NCBI GenBank assembly: GCA_044508265.1
Contig: JBIQIB010000072.1
Location: forward strand, 1 to 22,614
Length of the DNA: 22,614 bases
DNA from: JAEZDP01 sp044508265
Lineage (GTDB): Bacteria; Acidobacteriota; Vicinamibacteria; Vicinamibacterales; Vicinamibacteraceae
Reading direction: 5' to 3'
In this document: positions 6,944-17,176 of the stretch, piece by piece
Layout of the letters: each line of letters starts with the position of its first letter
Numbering within the stretch: the first letter of the stretch is position 1
Position numbers and translations under genes: made by a program
The notes under the pieces: model-generated
The model's input: the letters and a program-made list of their open reading frames with translations, nothing else
Told to the model about the DNA's origin: nothing
Database searches by the model: none

Positions 6944-8531
6944 CGGCACGCGTGCGCTGCGTGACGCGCACGATCCAGTCGGTCACCTGCGTGCTCCAGC
7001 CACGCCATCTTGGATCGGCGTTCCACTGCTCCATCCCGTGCGGCGCGTCTGGCAGCACGATGCTCTCGTACGACGCGCCAGCCGCCGACAGCGCCTGCTC
7101 GAACGCCTGTGCCTGCGGCCAGAGCCCGTCGGCCGTGCCGGTGACCAGCAGGAGCGGCGGCATTCCGGCCGAGACGTTCGCCACGGGCGAGTAATCCCGG
7201 AGCGTCTCACGCGCGGCGCCGTCGAGGGTGGAGAACCCGAACAGACGCCGTGCGAGCGACCGCGGCGACGCCGGGTCTCCGGCCATCGCCGCCAGGTCGT
7301 ACACGCCGTAGAACGAAACGACACCGGCGACGTCGATGCTCTGCGTCGCGAGATGCGTCACGAGGTGCCCGCTTGCCGACTCGCCGGCCAGCACGAGCCG
7401 CGACGGGTCCACGCGGAAGCGTGAGTGCTGGCTCCTGACGAACGCGACGGCGCGCTCGACGTCGGCGACCTGATCCGCGACCGTCGCCTCCGGCGTGAGC
7501 CGGTAGTCGATCGAGAACCACGCGATCCCGCGCCCCGCGAGCGGTGCGAGGAGCGGCGTGATGTACGTCACGCGATCGCCTGCTTCCCAGCCTCCGCCGT
7601 GCACGAGGACGACGGCGGGGAACGGCCCTTCGCCATCGGGGATCCAGGCGTCGAGTGACAGGCCGTGCGCCTCGTCGAAGACCACGCGCTTGTGCAGGTG
7701 CGGGTCGTCCGGCCACGCGGCAGCAGGTAGCGTCCCGAGCCGGTCGGCCAGCCACTGCACCATCTGCGCCTTGTACGCCCACTGCGAGGGCCACCAGTTC
7801 TCGACGCGATGGCTGGCGCCGGCCACCTCGATGACGTCGCACGTCGTGCCTTCCGTGGCGGTCGCGCAGACGGCCGCCGCGCGGGCCGCAGGGACGGCTT
7901 CGTCCGCTGCCCCGTGCACGAGGAGCGTCTCGTCTTCAACGGCCGGCGGCACGGCGTCGTACGTCCCGCCAAGGACGACCGTCGCGCGGGCCGGCGCCGG
8001 CCATTGTGCCGTCCGCCCGCGCCTCAGCCCGCCAAGGTGCGCCGTCAGCCGCAGCGCGACGTCGCCACCCGAATGTTCGCCGATGAGGACCAGCGCGTGT
8101 TCATCGACGCGCAGCGTCGAGGCATGGCAGCGCAGCGTCTGGAACAGATCGACGAGGTCGTCCTGCGCGGCACGGGCGCTCGAGGCGCTGTAGTCAGGCA
8201 GCACGACGTGGTAGCCCGCATCGGCCATCGTCTCGACGGCCTGCCCGATGAACGACGTGCGCTCGCCGATCGTCGTCTCGCCGTCCCCACCGCGAAGGAT
8301 GACCGCCGTCGGACGCGGCGCGCTGTCGTCGTGCAGGAACAGGTCGAACCTGAGCGTGCGGTCTCCGCGCGTGGCGTACGGCACGCCGACGTAGGTACCC
8401 GGCAGGATGTGCGGCCCTCCTCGACGTGGCAGGTCCAGCGGGCCGCACGGCATCGGCGCGGGCGTGCCGCAGCCTGCCACGCACAGCGTGACGAGCGCGA
8501 GCGCCGCACGGGCAGGGCGAGGCACACGCAC
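6897..8531 (-). CDS. Lipoprotein with two tandem alpha/beta-hydrolase domains (esterase-like)
   Basis: With the GTG at 8531 as start the product is 544 residues and opens with a lipoprotein signal ending V-A-G-C (Cys21). An earlier in-frame GTG at 8624 would overlap the upstream gene by 61 bp and bury this signal. The C-terminal hydrolase (about 280-525) is intact: oxyanion HGGGW (311-315), nucleophile Ser385 in GESASG, Asp468 (GTADG) and His498 (DAPHG), as in BD-FAE/carboxylesterase enzymes. The N-terminal copy (about 45-265) has RGGDG in place of HGGGW and GEHSGG in place of G-E-S-A-x-G, so His153 occupies the nucleophile position; its Asp210 and His241 equivalents remain. It is probably a pseudo-enzyme or substrate-binding domain. 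It follows the NamZ fusion gene by 32 bp on the same strand, so it may be in one operon with it. Substrate unknown. Confidence 0.85.
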   Translation of the reverse strand: MRVPRPARAALALVTLCVAGCGTPAPMPCGPLDLPRRGGPHILPGTYVGVPYATRGDRTLRFDLFLHDDSAPRPTAVILRGGDGETTIGERTSFIGQAVETMADAGYHVVLPDYSASSARAAQDDLVDLFQTLRCHASTLRVDEHALVLIGEHSGGDVALRLTAHLGGLRRGRTAQWPAPARATVVLGGTYDAVPPAVEDETLLVHGAADEAVPAARAAAVCATATEGTTCDVIEVAGASHRVENWWPSQWAYKAQMVQWLADRLGTLPAAAWPDDPHLHKRVVFDEAHGLSLDAWIPDGEGPFPAVVLVHGGGWEAGDRVTYITPLLAPLAGRGIAWFSIDYRLTPEATVADQVADVERAVAFVRSQHSRFRVDPSRLVLAGESASGHLVTHLATQSIDVAGVVSFYGVYDLAAMAGDPASPRSLARRLFGFSTLDGAARETLRDYSPVANVSAGMPPLLLVTGTADGLWPQAQAFEQALSAAGASYESIVLPDAPHGMEQWNADPRWRGWSTQVTDWIVRVTQRTRAATADAGRRPPGSSRP

Positions 8532-8563
8532 GCGGCCCGTTGCCGCAGGCACGCGCGCGGCTC

Positions 8564-10981
8564 TCACCGATAGCGCAGGTACTTCGCGCGCAAGGTATGC
8601 CACGAGGCCTCGGCAGCCGCCCACGACCTGACAATCTCGTCGGTCGACTCGCCTTTCACCGCACGCGCCAGCTGATCGGCTGACCCGTACAGGACGGCCG
8701 TCCGACCCAGGTCGAGGCGCCCGGGGAAGAGCTTCGCCACGACGCTCACGATTTCGAGCCCGACCCTGACAGGCCTGACGGCGTTCCTGTCAGTGACCAC
8801 CAGGTACACGCCCTCGCAACGTTCCTTCGCATGACGGCTCGCGGTGGGCGTGAACGTGACCGGATAGAAGCGGATGCCGGGGAGGCCGCGGGCGTTCAGG
8901 GCTTCAGCGAGCCGCACGCCGTCGATCCAGGGCGCGCCGACGTGCTGGAAGGGGCCGTCGGTGCCGCGTCCCACCGACAGGTTCGAGAACTCGATCGCGC
9001 CGATGCCCGGATACATCGTCGCCTGCCACAGGTTCCGCATGTTCGGCGACGGGTTCACCCACATGAGACCCGTGTCGTCCCACCAGGCGTCGCGGCGCCA
9101 GCCTTCCATCTCGACGACCGTCAGCCGTGCGCCGATCTTCCGCTCCTCGTTGAAGAGCGTGGCCAGTTCGCCGAGCGTCATGCCGTGCCGGACGGGCATC
9201 GGGAAGTAGCTGGTGAACGCGCCCTCGCTGGCGTCCTGCAGTGGGCCTTCGACCTGCCAGCCGTTGATGGGGTTCGGTCGATCGAGCACGAACACCTCGA
9301 TCCCGCGCGGCGCCGCCTCCTCCATCACGTACGCCATCGACGACATGTAGGTGTAGAAACGCGCGCCGATGTCCTGGAGGTCGATGACCATCGCGTCGAT
9401 GCCTTCGAGCATCTCGTCGGTCGGACGGCGCGTCTCGCCGTACAGCGAGTAGATGGGCAGTCCGGTCTTCTCGTCGCGCGACGAGGGCACTTTCGAGTCG
9501 AGGATGCCGCGGATGCCATGCTCCGGGCTGAACAGCGCGACGAGGGTGACCCCCGGCGCCTCGTGCAGGAGATCGATCGTCGTGGCGCCGTCGCGGGCGC
9601 GGCCCGTGTGATTGGTCAGCAGTCCGACCCGCCGCCCGGACAGCCGCTTGAAGCCCTCGGCACGCAGGACGTCGATCCCCGTCTGCACCGGGCGCGGCGG
9701 CTCGGGCGGCGCAATCGTCCCGCCGGGCGAGAGCACGCCTGGCGTCGGCGTGCCGAAGGCGATCGCGGGGTCAACGCCTACCAGCGCCGAACCGACGACG
9801 GTGGCGACCCTGGCGCGCAGCGGCGTGACGTCGCCCTTGCCGTCGGGATGCACGCGGTTCGACAGGAACACCACGAAGGTGGACGTCCGCGGGTCAATCC
9901 ACAGCGACGTGCCGGTGAAGCCTGTATGGCCGAACGACCCGACAGGCAGCAGTTCTCCGCGGTTGGACGAGAAGGGCGAGTCGATGTCCCATCCCAGTCC
10001 ACGCAGTGCGTGCTGCCCGTCCGGCGAGGAGGGCTGAATCATGCGTGCGACACCCAGCGGCGACAGGATCCGCACGCCATCGAGCGTGCCGCCGTTGAGG
10101 AGCATCCGGCAGAACCGCGCCAGGTCGGCGGCGGTGCTGAACAGGCCGGCGTGCCCCGCGACGCCGTTCATCCGGCGCGCCGTCGGATCGTGCACGGTGC
10201 CGCGCAGCCAGTCGCCGCCCGGTGGCGTGCACGGGTAGGCGAACGGCTGGCAGCGCTCCGTCGGAGCGATGCGCGCGCGGAGGTCGGCCGGCGGGTTGAA
10301 CATCGTGTCGTGCATGCCGAGCGGCACGAAGATCCGCTCCCGCGTGAAGACGTCGAGCGGCTCCCCCGCCACGAGCGAGACGATGTGCCCGAGCAGGAAG
10401 TAGTTGATGTCGGAATAGACGAAGCGCTCGTCCGGGCGGGAACGCGGCACCTCGTTGACGGCCAGCTCGATGGCCTTGTCGTAGCCGCTCCACTCCGGCA
10501 GCAGGTCGACGTCGGGCCGCAGCCCCGACGTGTGCGTCATCAGGTGCCGCAGCGTGATGGCGCCCTTGTCGTGCACTTCGAAACCCGGCACGTACGTCGC
10601 CACGCGGTCGTTGAGGCGCAGGCGGCCGTCCTCGATGAGCATCATCACGGCCGTCGTCGTCGCGACCACCTTCGTCAGCGAGGCGACGTCGAAGATGGTG
10701 TCGGCGGTCATCGGCTCGACGGACGGCTGCACGGCGCGGTTGCCGCGGGCCGTCTGCCAGGCGACCCGCTCGCCCGTGCCGACGGCCACCACGGCACCGG
10801 GCAATGCCTTTGCGGCGATCGCCTCGTCGAGCAGCGCATCGATCAACTGCAGGCGGGCCACGTCGAACGTCGGCGGGCCCGGTGAGGCGGCGCGGGCCGG
10901 CTGCTGCGCGGCGAGCGGCGCCTGGGCGACGAGGACGCCCGCGATCGCGAACGCGGCGAGCCATCTGGTGGGTAACGGCAT
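8564..10981 (-). CDS. Fusion: serine beta-lactamase-type hydrolase + NamZ (DUF1343) exo-N-acetylmuramidase
   Basis: An 805-residue exported protein (signal peptide 1-25, cleavage near LAAQQ). Residues about 42-400 are a class C beta-lactamase/PBP4*-type domain with SLTK (Ser101, Lys104), Tyr189 in YSDINY, and the third motif GHTG (351-354). A Pro/Gly-rich linker (about 408-435) leads to a DUF1343/NamZ domain (about 436-805) with LLTNHTG, SPEHGIRG (485-492), DLQDIGARFYTY (534-545), DRPNPI (567-572) and PSPNM (644-648). NamZ enzymes (GH171) remove terminal N-acetylmuramic acid from peptidoglycan fragments. In Bacillus the namZ (ybbC) gene sits beside separate genes for a beta-lactamase-like protein, an amidase and NagZ, so this fusion joins functions that are neighbours there. 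Periplasmic murein turnover or recycling is inferred. TATAAT lies 6 nt before the ATG. Confidence 0.92.
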   Translation of the reverse strand: MPLPTRWLAAFAIAGVLVAQAPLAAQQPARAASPGPPTFDVARLQLIDALLDEAIAAKALPGAVVAVGTGERVAWQTARGNRAVQPSVEPMTADTIFDVASLTKVVATTTAVMMLIEDGRLRLNDRVATYVPGFEVHDKGAITLRHLMTHTSGLRPDVDLLPEWSGYDKAIELAVNEVPRSRPDERFVYSDINYFLLGHIVSLVAGEPLDVFTRERIFVPLGMHDTMFNPPADLRARIAPTERCQPFAYPCTPPGGDWLRGTVHDPTARRMNGVAGHAGLFSTAADLARFCRMLLNGGTLDGVRILSPLGVARMIQPSSPDGQHALRGLGWDIDSPFSSNRGELLPVGSFGHTGFTGTSLWIDPRTSTFVVFLSNRVHPDGKGDVTPLRARVATVVGSALVGVDPAIAFGTPTPGVLSPGGTIAPPEPPRPVQTGIDVLRAEGFKRLSGRRVGLLTNHTGRARDGATTIDLLHEAPGVTLVALFSPEHGIRGILDSKVPSSRDEKTGLPIYSLYGETRRPTDEMLEGIDAMVIDLQDIGARFYTYMSSMAYVMEEAAPRGIEVFVLDRPNPINGWQVEGPLQDASEGAFTSYFPMPVRHGMTLGELATLFNEERKIGARLTVVEMEGWRRDAWWDDTGLMWVNPSPNMRNLWQATMYPGIGAIEFSNLSVGRGTDGPFQHVGAPWIDGVRLAEALNARGLPGIRFYPVTFTPTASRHAKERCEGVYLVVTDRNAVRPVRVGLEIVSVVAKLFPGRLDLGRTAVLYGSADQLARAVKGESTDEIVRSWAAAEASWHTLRAKYLRYR

Positions 10982-10987
10982 GTGCGG

Positions 10988-10993
10988 ATTATA
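10988..10993 (-). promoter_or_regulatory. -10 box (TATAAT) directly before the NamZ-fusion start
   Basis: On the minus strand a perfect TATAAT ends 6 nt before ATG 10981 (intervening CCGCAC). This predicts an mRNA starting at or next to the start codon. The -35 region is poor. It is back-to-back with the fad operon promoter in a 76-bp divergent region. Confidence 0.5.
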
Positions 10994-11012
10994 GGGTGCC
11001 GCCGCGGCTCAC

Positions 11013-11040
11013 TTGACCCCGGGTCGCCAACGGGGATACT
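11013..11040 (+). promoter_or_regulatory. Putative fad operon promoter (TTGACC-16-GATACT)
   Basis: TTGACC (11013-11018, five of six) and GATACT (11035-11040, four of six) are spaced 16 bp. The expected start near 11047 leaves an untranslated leader of about 11 nt before ATG 11058. I see no clear FadR-type operator palindrome in the region. Confidence 0.45.
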
Positions 11041-11057
11041 CGTTCGCTGAGCCTCGT

Positions 11058-13358
11058 ATGCCGTCCTTTCCACCGATTCGCCGGGTCGCCGTGCTCGGCG
11101 CCGGCACCATGGGTGCGCAGATCGCCGCGCACCTCGCCAACGCCGGTGTCCCCGTGCTGTTGCTCGACGTGGACGCGGACGCCGCGCGGGCGGGGCTCAC
11201 GCGTGCCCGCGGCCTCACGCCCGACCCCTTCTTCACACGCGACGCAGAACGGCTGATCGCGACAGGCGGCTTCGACGCCGATCTGCGCGGGATCGTCGAC
11301 TGCGACTGGGTGGTGGAGGCGATCGTCGAGCAGCTCGACGCCAAGCGCGCGTTGCTCGATCGCGTCGTCCCGCACCTGGGGCCCGACGCAATCGTGTCGA
11401 CCAACACGTCCGGGCTGCCCGTCGCGACCATCGTCGAGGGCCGGCCGGCCGGCTTCAGGCGGCGCTGGCTCGGCACGCACTTCTTCAACCCGCCGCGCTA
11501 CCTGCGCCTGGTCGAGACCATCGCCCTGCCGGATACCGATCCCGAGGTGGTCGCACGGCTGACGCACTTCCTCGACGTGCGCCTCGGCAAGGGCGTGGTC
11601 CCGGCAAAGGACACGCCGAACTTCATCGCCAACCACATCGGGTTGTACGGTCTCTTCCGGATGCTGCAGCAATGGGAACGCGGCGCGTTCAGCATCGAGG
11701 AGATCGACGCCCTGTCGGGCGTGGCGATGGGACGGCCAAAGAGCGCGACGTTCCGCACGATGGACATCACCGGCATCGACGTCGTCGCGCACGTCGCGGC
11801 CAACTTCGCGCAGCGCACCGACGACCCGGCACTGCGGACGCTGTTCACCGTGCCGCCCCGGGTCAGCGGCATGCTCGAGCGCGGCCTGCTCGGCGAGAAG
11901 ACCGGCCAGGGGTTCTACAAGCGCATCAAGGGCAGGGACGGACGGTCCGAGATTCTCGTGCTCGATCCGGAGACGTGGACGTACGTGCCCCGGCGGGAAC
12001 CCGATCTGCCGGCGCTCGCCCGCATCCGGGCGCAGGGTGGCGGTGTGCGCGCGAGGCTCACCGCGTTGCTGCTCGATGACGGGCGCGAGGGCGCATTTGC
12101 GCGCGAGACGCTCGGCGACACGCTCCTCTACACCGCGTCGGTGGCCGACGCGATCGCCTACGGCATCGACGACGTGGACCGCGCGATGCGGTGGGGCTTC
12201 GGATGGGAGCTGGGGCCTTTCGAGATCCTCGATGCCGTCGGGATCGGCCGCCTGGCCTCGGCATGTCATGTGACGACGCTTCCGCCCGTCCTCGCGTCAC
12301 GCGTGGCGGCCGGTCACGACACGGTGCGCGAGGGCCCGCTGCCGCCGGCCCATCCGGGACTGCAGGTGCTGCGCGACGCGAGGGCCGCCGCCCCGCCCGT
12401 CGCCTCCAATGCCGCGGCCAGCGTGCTCGACCTCGGTGACGGCGTGTTCGCGCTGGAGCTGCACTCGAAGATGAACGCCATCGGCGGCGACACGCTCGCG
12501 ATGCTGCATCGTGCCGTGGACGAAGCCGAGCAGCGCGGCCAGGCGCTCGTCATCGCGACCGACGCACCGAACTTCTCCGCCGGCGCGAACCTGATGCTGC
12601 TGCTGCTCGAGGCGCGGGAAGGCAACTGGGACGAGATCGACCTGATGGTGCGCGGGTTCCAGAGCGCGGTGCTGCGGCTTCGCGACGCCGCGGTGCCGGT
12701 GGTCCTCGCGGCAAAGGGCCTCACGCTCGGCGGCAGCTGTGAGATGGCGCTGCACGCCGACCAGGTGCAGGCGGCCGCCGAGACGTACATGGGGCTCGTC
12801 GAAGTCGGCGTCGGCCTGCTGCCGGCCGGTGGGGGCACGAAGGAGATGCTGTGGCGGGCGATGCAGCGGCGCCCCGGCACCCACGACGACATGCTGCCGT
12901 TCGTGCAGGAAGTCTTCGAGACCATCGGCTTCGGCAAGGTCTCGACCAGTGCCGCGCACGCGCGGCAGCTGCGCTACCTCTCGACGCGCGACGAGGTGAC
13001 GATGAACGTCGATCGGCTGATGTCCGACGCCAGACGGGCTGCGCTGGCACTGGCACCCGGATACCGGCCGCCGCCGGCGCCCGACCGTATCCCCGTGGGC
13101 GGCGACACGGTCCGCGCGGCACTGGAACTCGGCGTCCATCTGGCATGGCGCGGCAGGCGGATTACGGACCACGACGCCACCATCGGCCGGGCCATCGCCC
13201 GCGTGCTGACCGGCGGCGACCTCCCCCACGCGACGACCGTGCCCGAGGCGCACCTGCTCGACCTGGAACGGGAGGCGTTCCTTCGGCTCTGCGGAGAGTC
13301 GCGGACGCAGGAGCGCATCGCGCACACGCTCCAGACCGGCAAGACCTTGAGGAACTGA
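11058..13358 (+). CDS. fadN: 3-hydroxyacyl-CoA dehydrogenase / enoyl-CoA hydratase, FadN type
   Basis: A 766-residue bifunctional beta-oxidation enzyme carrying out the hydration and NAD-dependent oxidation steps. Order: NAD-binding domain (GAGTMGAQIAAHLANAG at 14-30), hydroxyacyl-CoA dehydrogenase C-terminal domains (about 185-400; catalytic His141 in GTHFFNPPRYLRLVE, Glu153), then a C-terminal crotonase domain (about 455-650) with both catalytic glutamates, Glu562 (GGSCE) and Glu582 (GLVEVGVG). This order is opposite to E. coli FadB and equal to Bacillus FadN (about 790 residues). ATG 11058 is chosen because it puts the NAD-binding strand near the N terminus; the frame is open upstream to a TTG at 11013, which lies in the promoter. 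The stop overlaps the next start by one base (TGATG). Confidence 0.96.
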   Translation: MPSFPPIRRVAVLGAGTMGAQIAAHLANAGVPVLLLDVDADAARAGLTRARGLTPDPFFTRDAERLIATGGFDADLRGIVDCDWVVEAIVEQLDAKRALLDRVVPHLGPDAIVSTNTSGLPVATIVEGRPAGFRRRWLGTHFFNPPRYLRLVETIALPDTDPEVVARLTHFLDVRLGKGVVPAKDTPNFIANHIGLYGLFRMLQQWERGAFSIEEIDALSGVAMGRPKSATFRTMDITGIDVVAHVAANFAQRTDDPALRTLFTVPPRVSGMLERGLLGEKTGQGFYKRIKGRDGRSEILVLDPETWTYVPRREPDLPALARIRAQGGGVRARLTALLLDDGREGAFARETLGDTLLYTASVADAIAYGIDDVDRAMRWGFGWELGPFEILDAVGIGRLASACHVTTLPPVLASRVAAGHDTVREGPLPPAHPGLQVLRDARAAAPPVASNAAASVLDLGDGVFALELHSKMNAIGGDTLAMLHRAVDEAEQRGQALVIATDAPNFSAGANLMLLLLEAREGNWDEIDLMVRGFQSAVLRLRDAAVPVVLAAKGLTLGGSCEMALHADQVQAAAETYMGLVEVGVGLLPAGGGTKEMLWRAMQRRPGTHDDMLPFVQEVFETIGFGKVSTSAAHARQLRYLSTRDEVTMNVDRLMSDARRAALALAPGYRPPPAPDRIPVGGDTVRAALELGVHLAWRGRRITDHDATIGRAIARVLTGGDLPHATTVPEAHLLDLEREAFLRLCGESRTQERIAHTLQTGKTLRN

Positions 13359-14242
13359 TGATCGTGCTGGGACAGGGCCGGCCATTGCTGGTCATTCCGG
13401 GCCTCCAGGGGCGCTGGCAGTGGATGCTGCCAGGCATCCGGGCGCTCACCGCGTACCGGCGCGTGATCACCTACTCGCTGGCCGGCGACGGCGACGACCT
13501 CCTGCCGCTCGTCGCGACACGGTTCGACGACCTCGTGCGTCAGGCGCGCAACGCGCTGGCCCGCGCGGGGGTGCGGCAGGCCACCGTCTGCGGCATCTCG
13601 TACGGCGCCCTGGTCGCAGTGCGCCTCGCCGCGCGTCATCCGGACCTCGTCTCGTCGCTGGTGCTGGCCTCACCGCTGCCGCCCGACTTCTCGCCGGATG
13701 CACGCGTGCGCCGCCTGATTCGCCACCCGCGCCTGCTGGCACCGGGCTTCCTGGCAGCCGCCCCCGCGCGCACGCTGCCGGAGATCCGCCGTGCACGGCC
13801 CGCAGACTGGCCCGTGTGTGCGGCCGGCATGCTGGCACTGGTGGCCCGCTGGCCGCAGTCGCCTGTGCGCATGGCCGAACGCATCCGCTGGCTGGCCGAC
13901 GAATCGCTCGTCGACGATGCGCGGCAGGTGCGGTGCCCGACGCTCGTGGTGACCGGCGTCGACGGCCTCGACGTCGTGGTGCCGCCGCGTTCGAGCCTGC
14001 GCTATCTGGGCCTCATCCCGCACGCGGAAGCCGTCACGCTGCCCGAGACGGGCCACTTCGGCATCGTCACGCAGCCGGAGGCGTTCGCCCGCCTCATCGC
14101 CGGTAGGGATGGCCCCCCGGGCCGTCCGCCCTCCGCAACCGCTGGCGAGGTCTGCACCGGTGGTCCGGCGGGAGACCGCGGAGGACGTCGAGGGCAAGGA
14201 CGGCTCGGAGAGCCGTCCCTGCCGTGGGGAGATCTGACGTGA
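13358..14242 (+). CDS. Alpha/beta-hydrolase inside the fad operon, with a repeat-derived C-terminal tail
   Basis: A 294-residue protein. The start ATG 13358 shares its A with the fadN stop and has a GAGGA ribosome site 4 nt upstream. The alpha/beta-hydrolase core spans about 1-248: oxyanion region IPGLQGRW (13-20), nucleophile Ser81 in GISYGA, acid Asp202 or Asp205 (TGVDGLD), and His233 (ETGHFG). From codon 249 the DNA is a REP/BIME-like repeat (14102-14223), so roughly the last 45 residues (Gly/Pro/Arg-rich) probably do not belong to the ancestral protein. The stop overlaps the GTG of fadA (GTGA). In Bacillus fadN-fadA-fadE there is no such gene. A thioesterase or lipase feeding acyl chains into beta-oxidation is a guess from context only. 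Confidence 0.88.
   Translation: MIVLGQGRPLLVIPGLQGRWQWMLPGIRALTAYRRVITYSLAGDGDDLLPLVATRFDDLVRQARNALARAGVRQATVCGISYGALVAVRLAARHPDLVSSLVLASPLPPDFSPDARVRRLIRHPRLLAPGFLAAAPARTLPEIRRARPADWPVCAAGMLALVARWPQSPVRMAERIRWLADESLVDDARQVRCPTLVVTGVDGLDVVVPPRSSLRYLGLIPHAEAVTLPETGHFGIVTQPEAFARLIAGRDGPPGRPPSATAGEVCTGGPAGDRGGRRGQGRLGEPSLPWGDLT
14102..14223. repeat. REP/BIME-like inverted repeat pair inside the hydrolase 3' end
   Basis: Left unit (14102-14127): G-GTAG then the stem GGATGGCCC/GGGCCGTCC (9 bp, one G-T) with loop CCC. Right unit (14198-14223, inverted): perfect stem GGACGGCTC/GAGCCGTCC with loop GGA, flanked by CTGCC, so read on the minus strand it starts GGCAGGGACGG. Between them CCTCCGC (14130-14136) pairs with GCGGAGG (14178-14184), and GGTCT (14149-14153) with AGACC (14173-14177). 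The 122-bp element is thus one extended imperfect palindrome. A GTAG-type tetranucleotide followed by a palindrome is the signature of REP sequences mobilised by RAYT (TnpA-REP) transposases. It ends 2 nt before the fadA ribosome site. Confidence 0.75.
14226..14232 (+). promoter_or_regulatory. Ribosome-binding site that fixes the fadA start
   Basis: GGGGAGA lies 6 nt before GTG 14239. An upstream in-frame GTG at 14224 has no comparable site and falls in the repeat/ribosome-site junction, so 14239 is the likelier start. The site is immediately next to the REP-like element, so folding of that hairpin could affect fadA translation. Confidence 0.6.
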
Positions 14243-15418
14243 AAGATGCCGTGATCGTCGCCGCCGCCCGCACGCCCGTCGGCAAGGCACCAGGCGGCAC
14301 GCTGAAGCACGCGCGGCCCGACGACCTCGCGGCGCACGTGCTGCGCGCGGTCCTCGACCGCGCGCCGTCCGTGGACCCTGCCCTGGTGGACGACGTGATC
14401 CTGGGTTGTGCGATGCCGGAGGCCGAACAGGGCATGAACGTCGCACGTATCGCGAGCCTGCGCGCGGGCGTCCCCCACGACGCCTCGGCGGTGACCGTGA
14501 ACCGCTTCTGTGCGTCCGGTCTCCAGGCGATCGCCTACGCCGCCGAGCGGATCCGGAGCGGCGGCGCGCAGGTGATCCTCGCCGGCGGCACCGAGTCGAT
14601 GAGCCTCGTCCCGATGGGCGGCCACACCCTGAGGCCCAACCCGGCGCTCATGCGCGAGTACCCGGACGTCTACCTGTCGACCGGCCTGGTTGCCGAGAAC
14701 CACGCGCGCGAGCATGGCATCAGCCGCGAGGCGCAGGACGCGTTCGCGCTCGAAAGCCATCGCCGCGCGCTGGCCGCCCAGGATGCCGGACGCTTCGACG
14801 CCGAGATCGTGCCGTACACCACGCCGGTGGTCGCTGCTGCCGACAGCGGCTCCGCGCCGCGCACGGAGGAGGTGACGCTCGCGCGCGACGAGGGGCCGCG
14901 TCGCGACACGTCGGCCGAGGCACTGGCGGGGCTCCGCCCGGCGTTTCTCGCCGGCGGCACGGTCACCGCCGGCAACTCGTCGCAGATGAGCGACGGCGCG
15001 GCCGCGGTCCTCGTGATGGACGCAGACGTCGCCCGCGCGCAAGGCGTCCGGCCAATGGGGCGCTTCGTGGCATATGCCACCGCTGGCGTCGCGCCCGAAC
15101 GCTTCGGCATCGGCCCGGTGCCGGCGGTGCGCAAGCTGCTCGCCGCGACGCACCTGTCGCTCGACGACATCGATCTCGTCGAGCTGAACGAGGCCTTCGC
15201 CAGTCAGGTGCTCGCCTGCCTGACGGAACTCCCCCTCGACAGCAGCCGATTGAACGTCAACGGTGGCGCCATCGCGCTGGGTCACCCGCTGGGCTGCACC
15301 GGCGCACGCATGGCCGTAAGCCTCCTGTACGAGTTGCACCGGCGCAAGGGCCGGTACGGCATCGTCACGATGTGCGTCGGTGGCGGCATGGGTGCCGCCG
15401 GACTGTTCGAGCGCCTGG

Positions 15419-15426
<8 letters not shown>
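14239..15426 (+). CDS. fadA: Acetyl-CoA C-acyltransferase (3-ketoacyl-CoA thiolase)
   Basis: A 395-residue thiolase that cleaves 3-ketoacyl-CoA with CoA, the last step of each beta-oxidation round. The N terminus KDAVIVAAARTPVGK is typical. The acylated Cys91 is in VNRFCASGLQ, the catalytic His is in NVNGGAIALGHPLGCTGAR near the C terminus, and the second Cys is in TMCVGGGMGAAGLFE. Length agrees with Bacillus FadA (about 391). The GTG start overlaps the preceding hydrolase stop (GTGA), and the 3' end overlaps the fadE start by 8 nt, so the genes are translationally coupled. Confidence 0.96.
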
Positions 15427-17164
<1,738 letters not shown>

Positions 17165-17176
17165 TACCCTGTGCTC

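Noticed and set aside
8532..8624. Upstream GTG start (8624) for the double-hydrolase lipoprotein
   Set aside because: It would overlap the preceding gene by 61 bp and place about 31 residues before a good lipoprotein signal peptide.
8831..10885. 684-codon plus-strand frame opposite the NamZ fusion gene
   Set aside because: The minus strand encodes two intact domains with motifs; the plus frame has no recognisable content.
10989..12269. 426-codon minus-strand frame opposite fadN
   Set aside because: Antisense shadow of a clear FadN sequence; no motif of its own.
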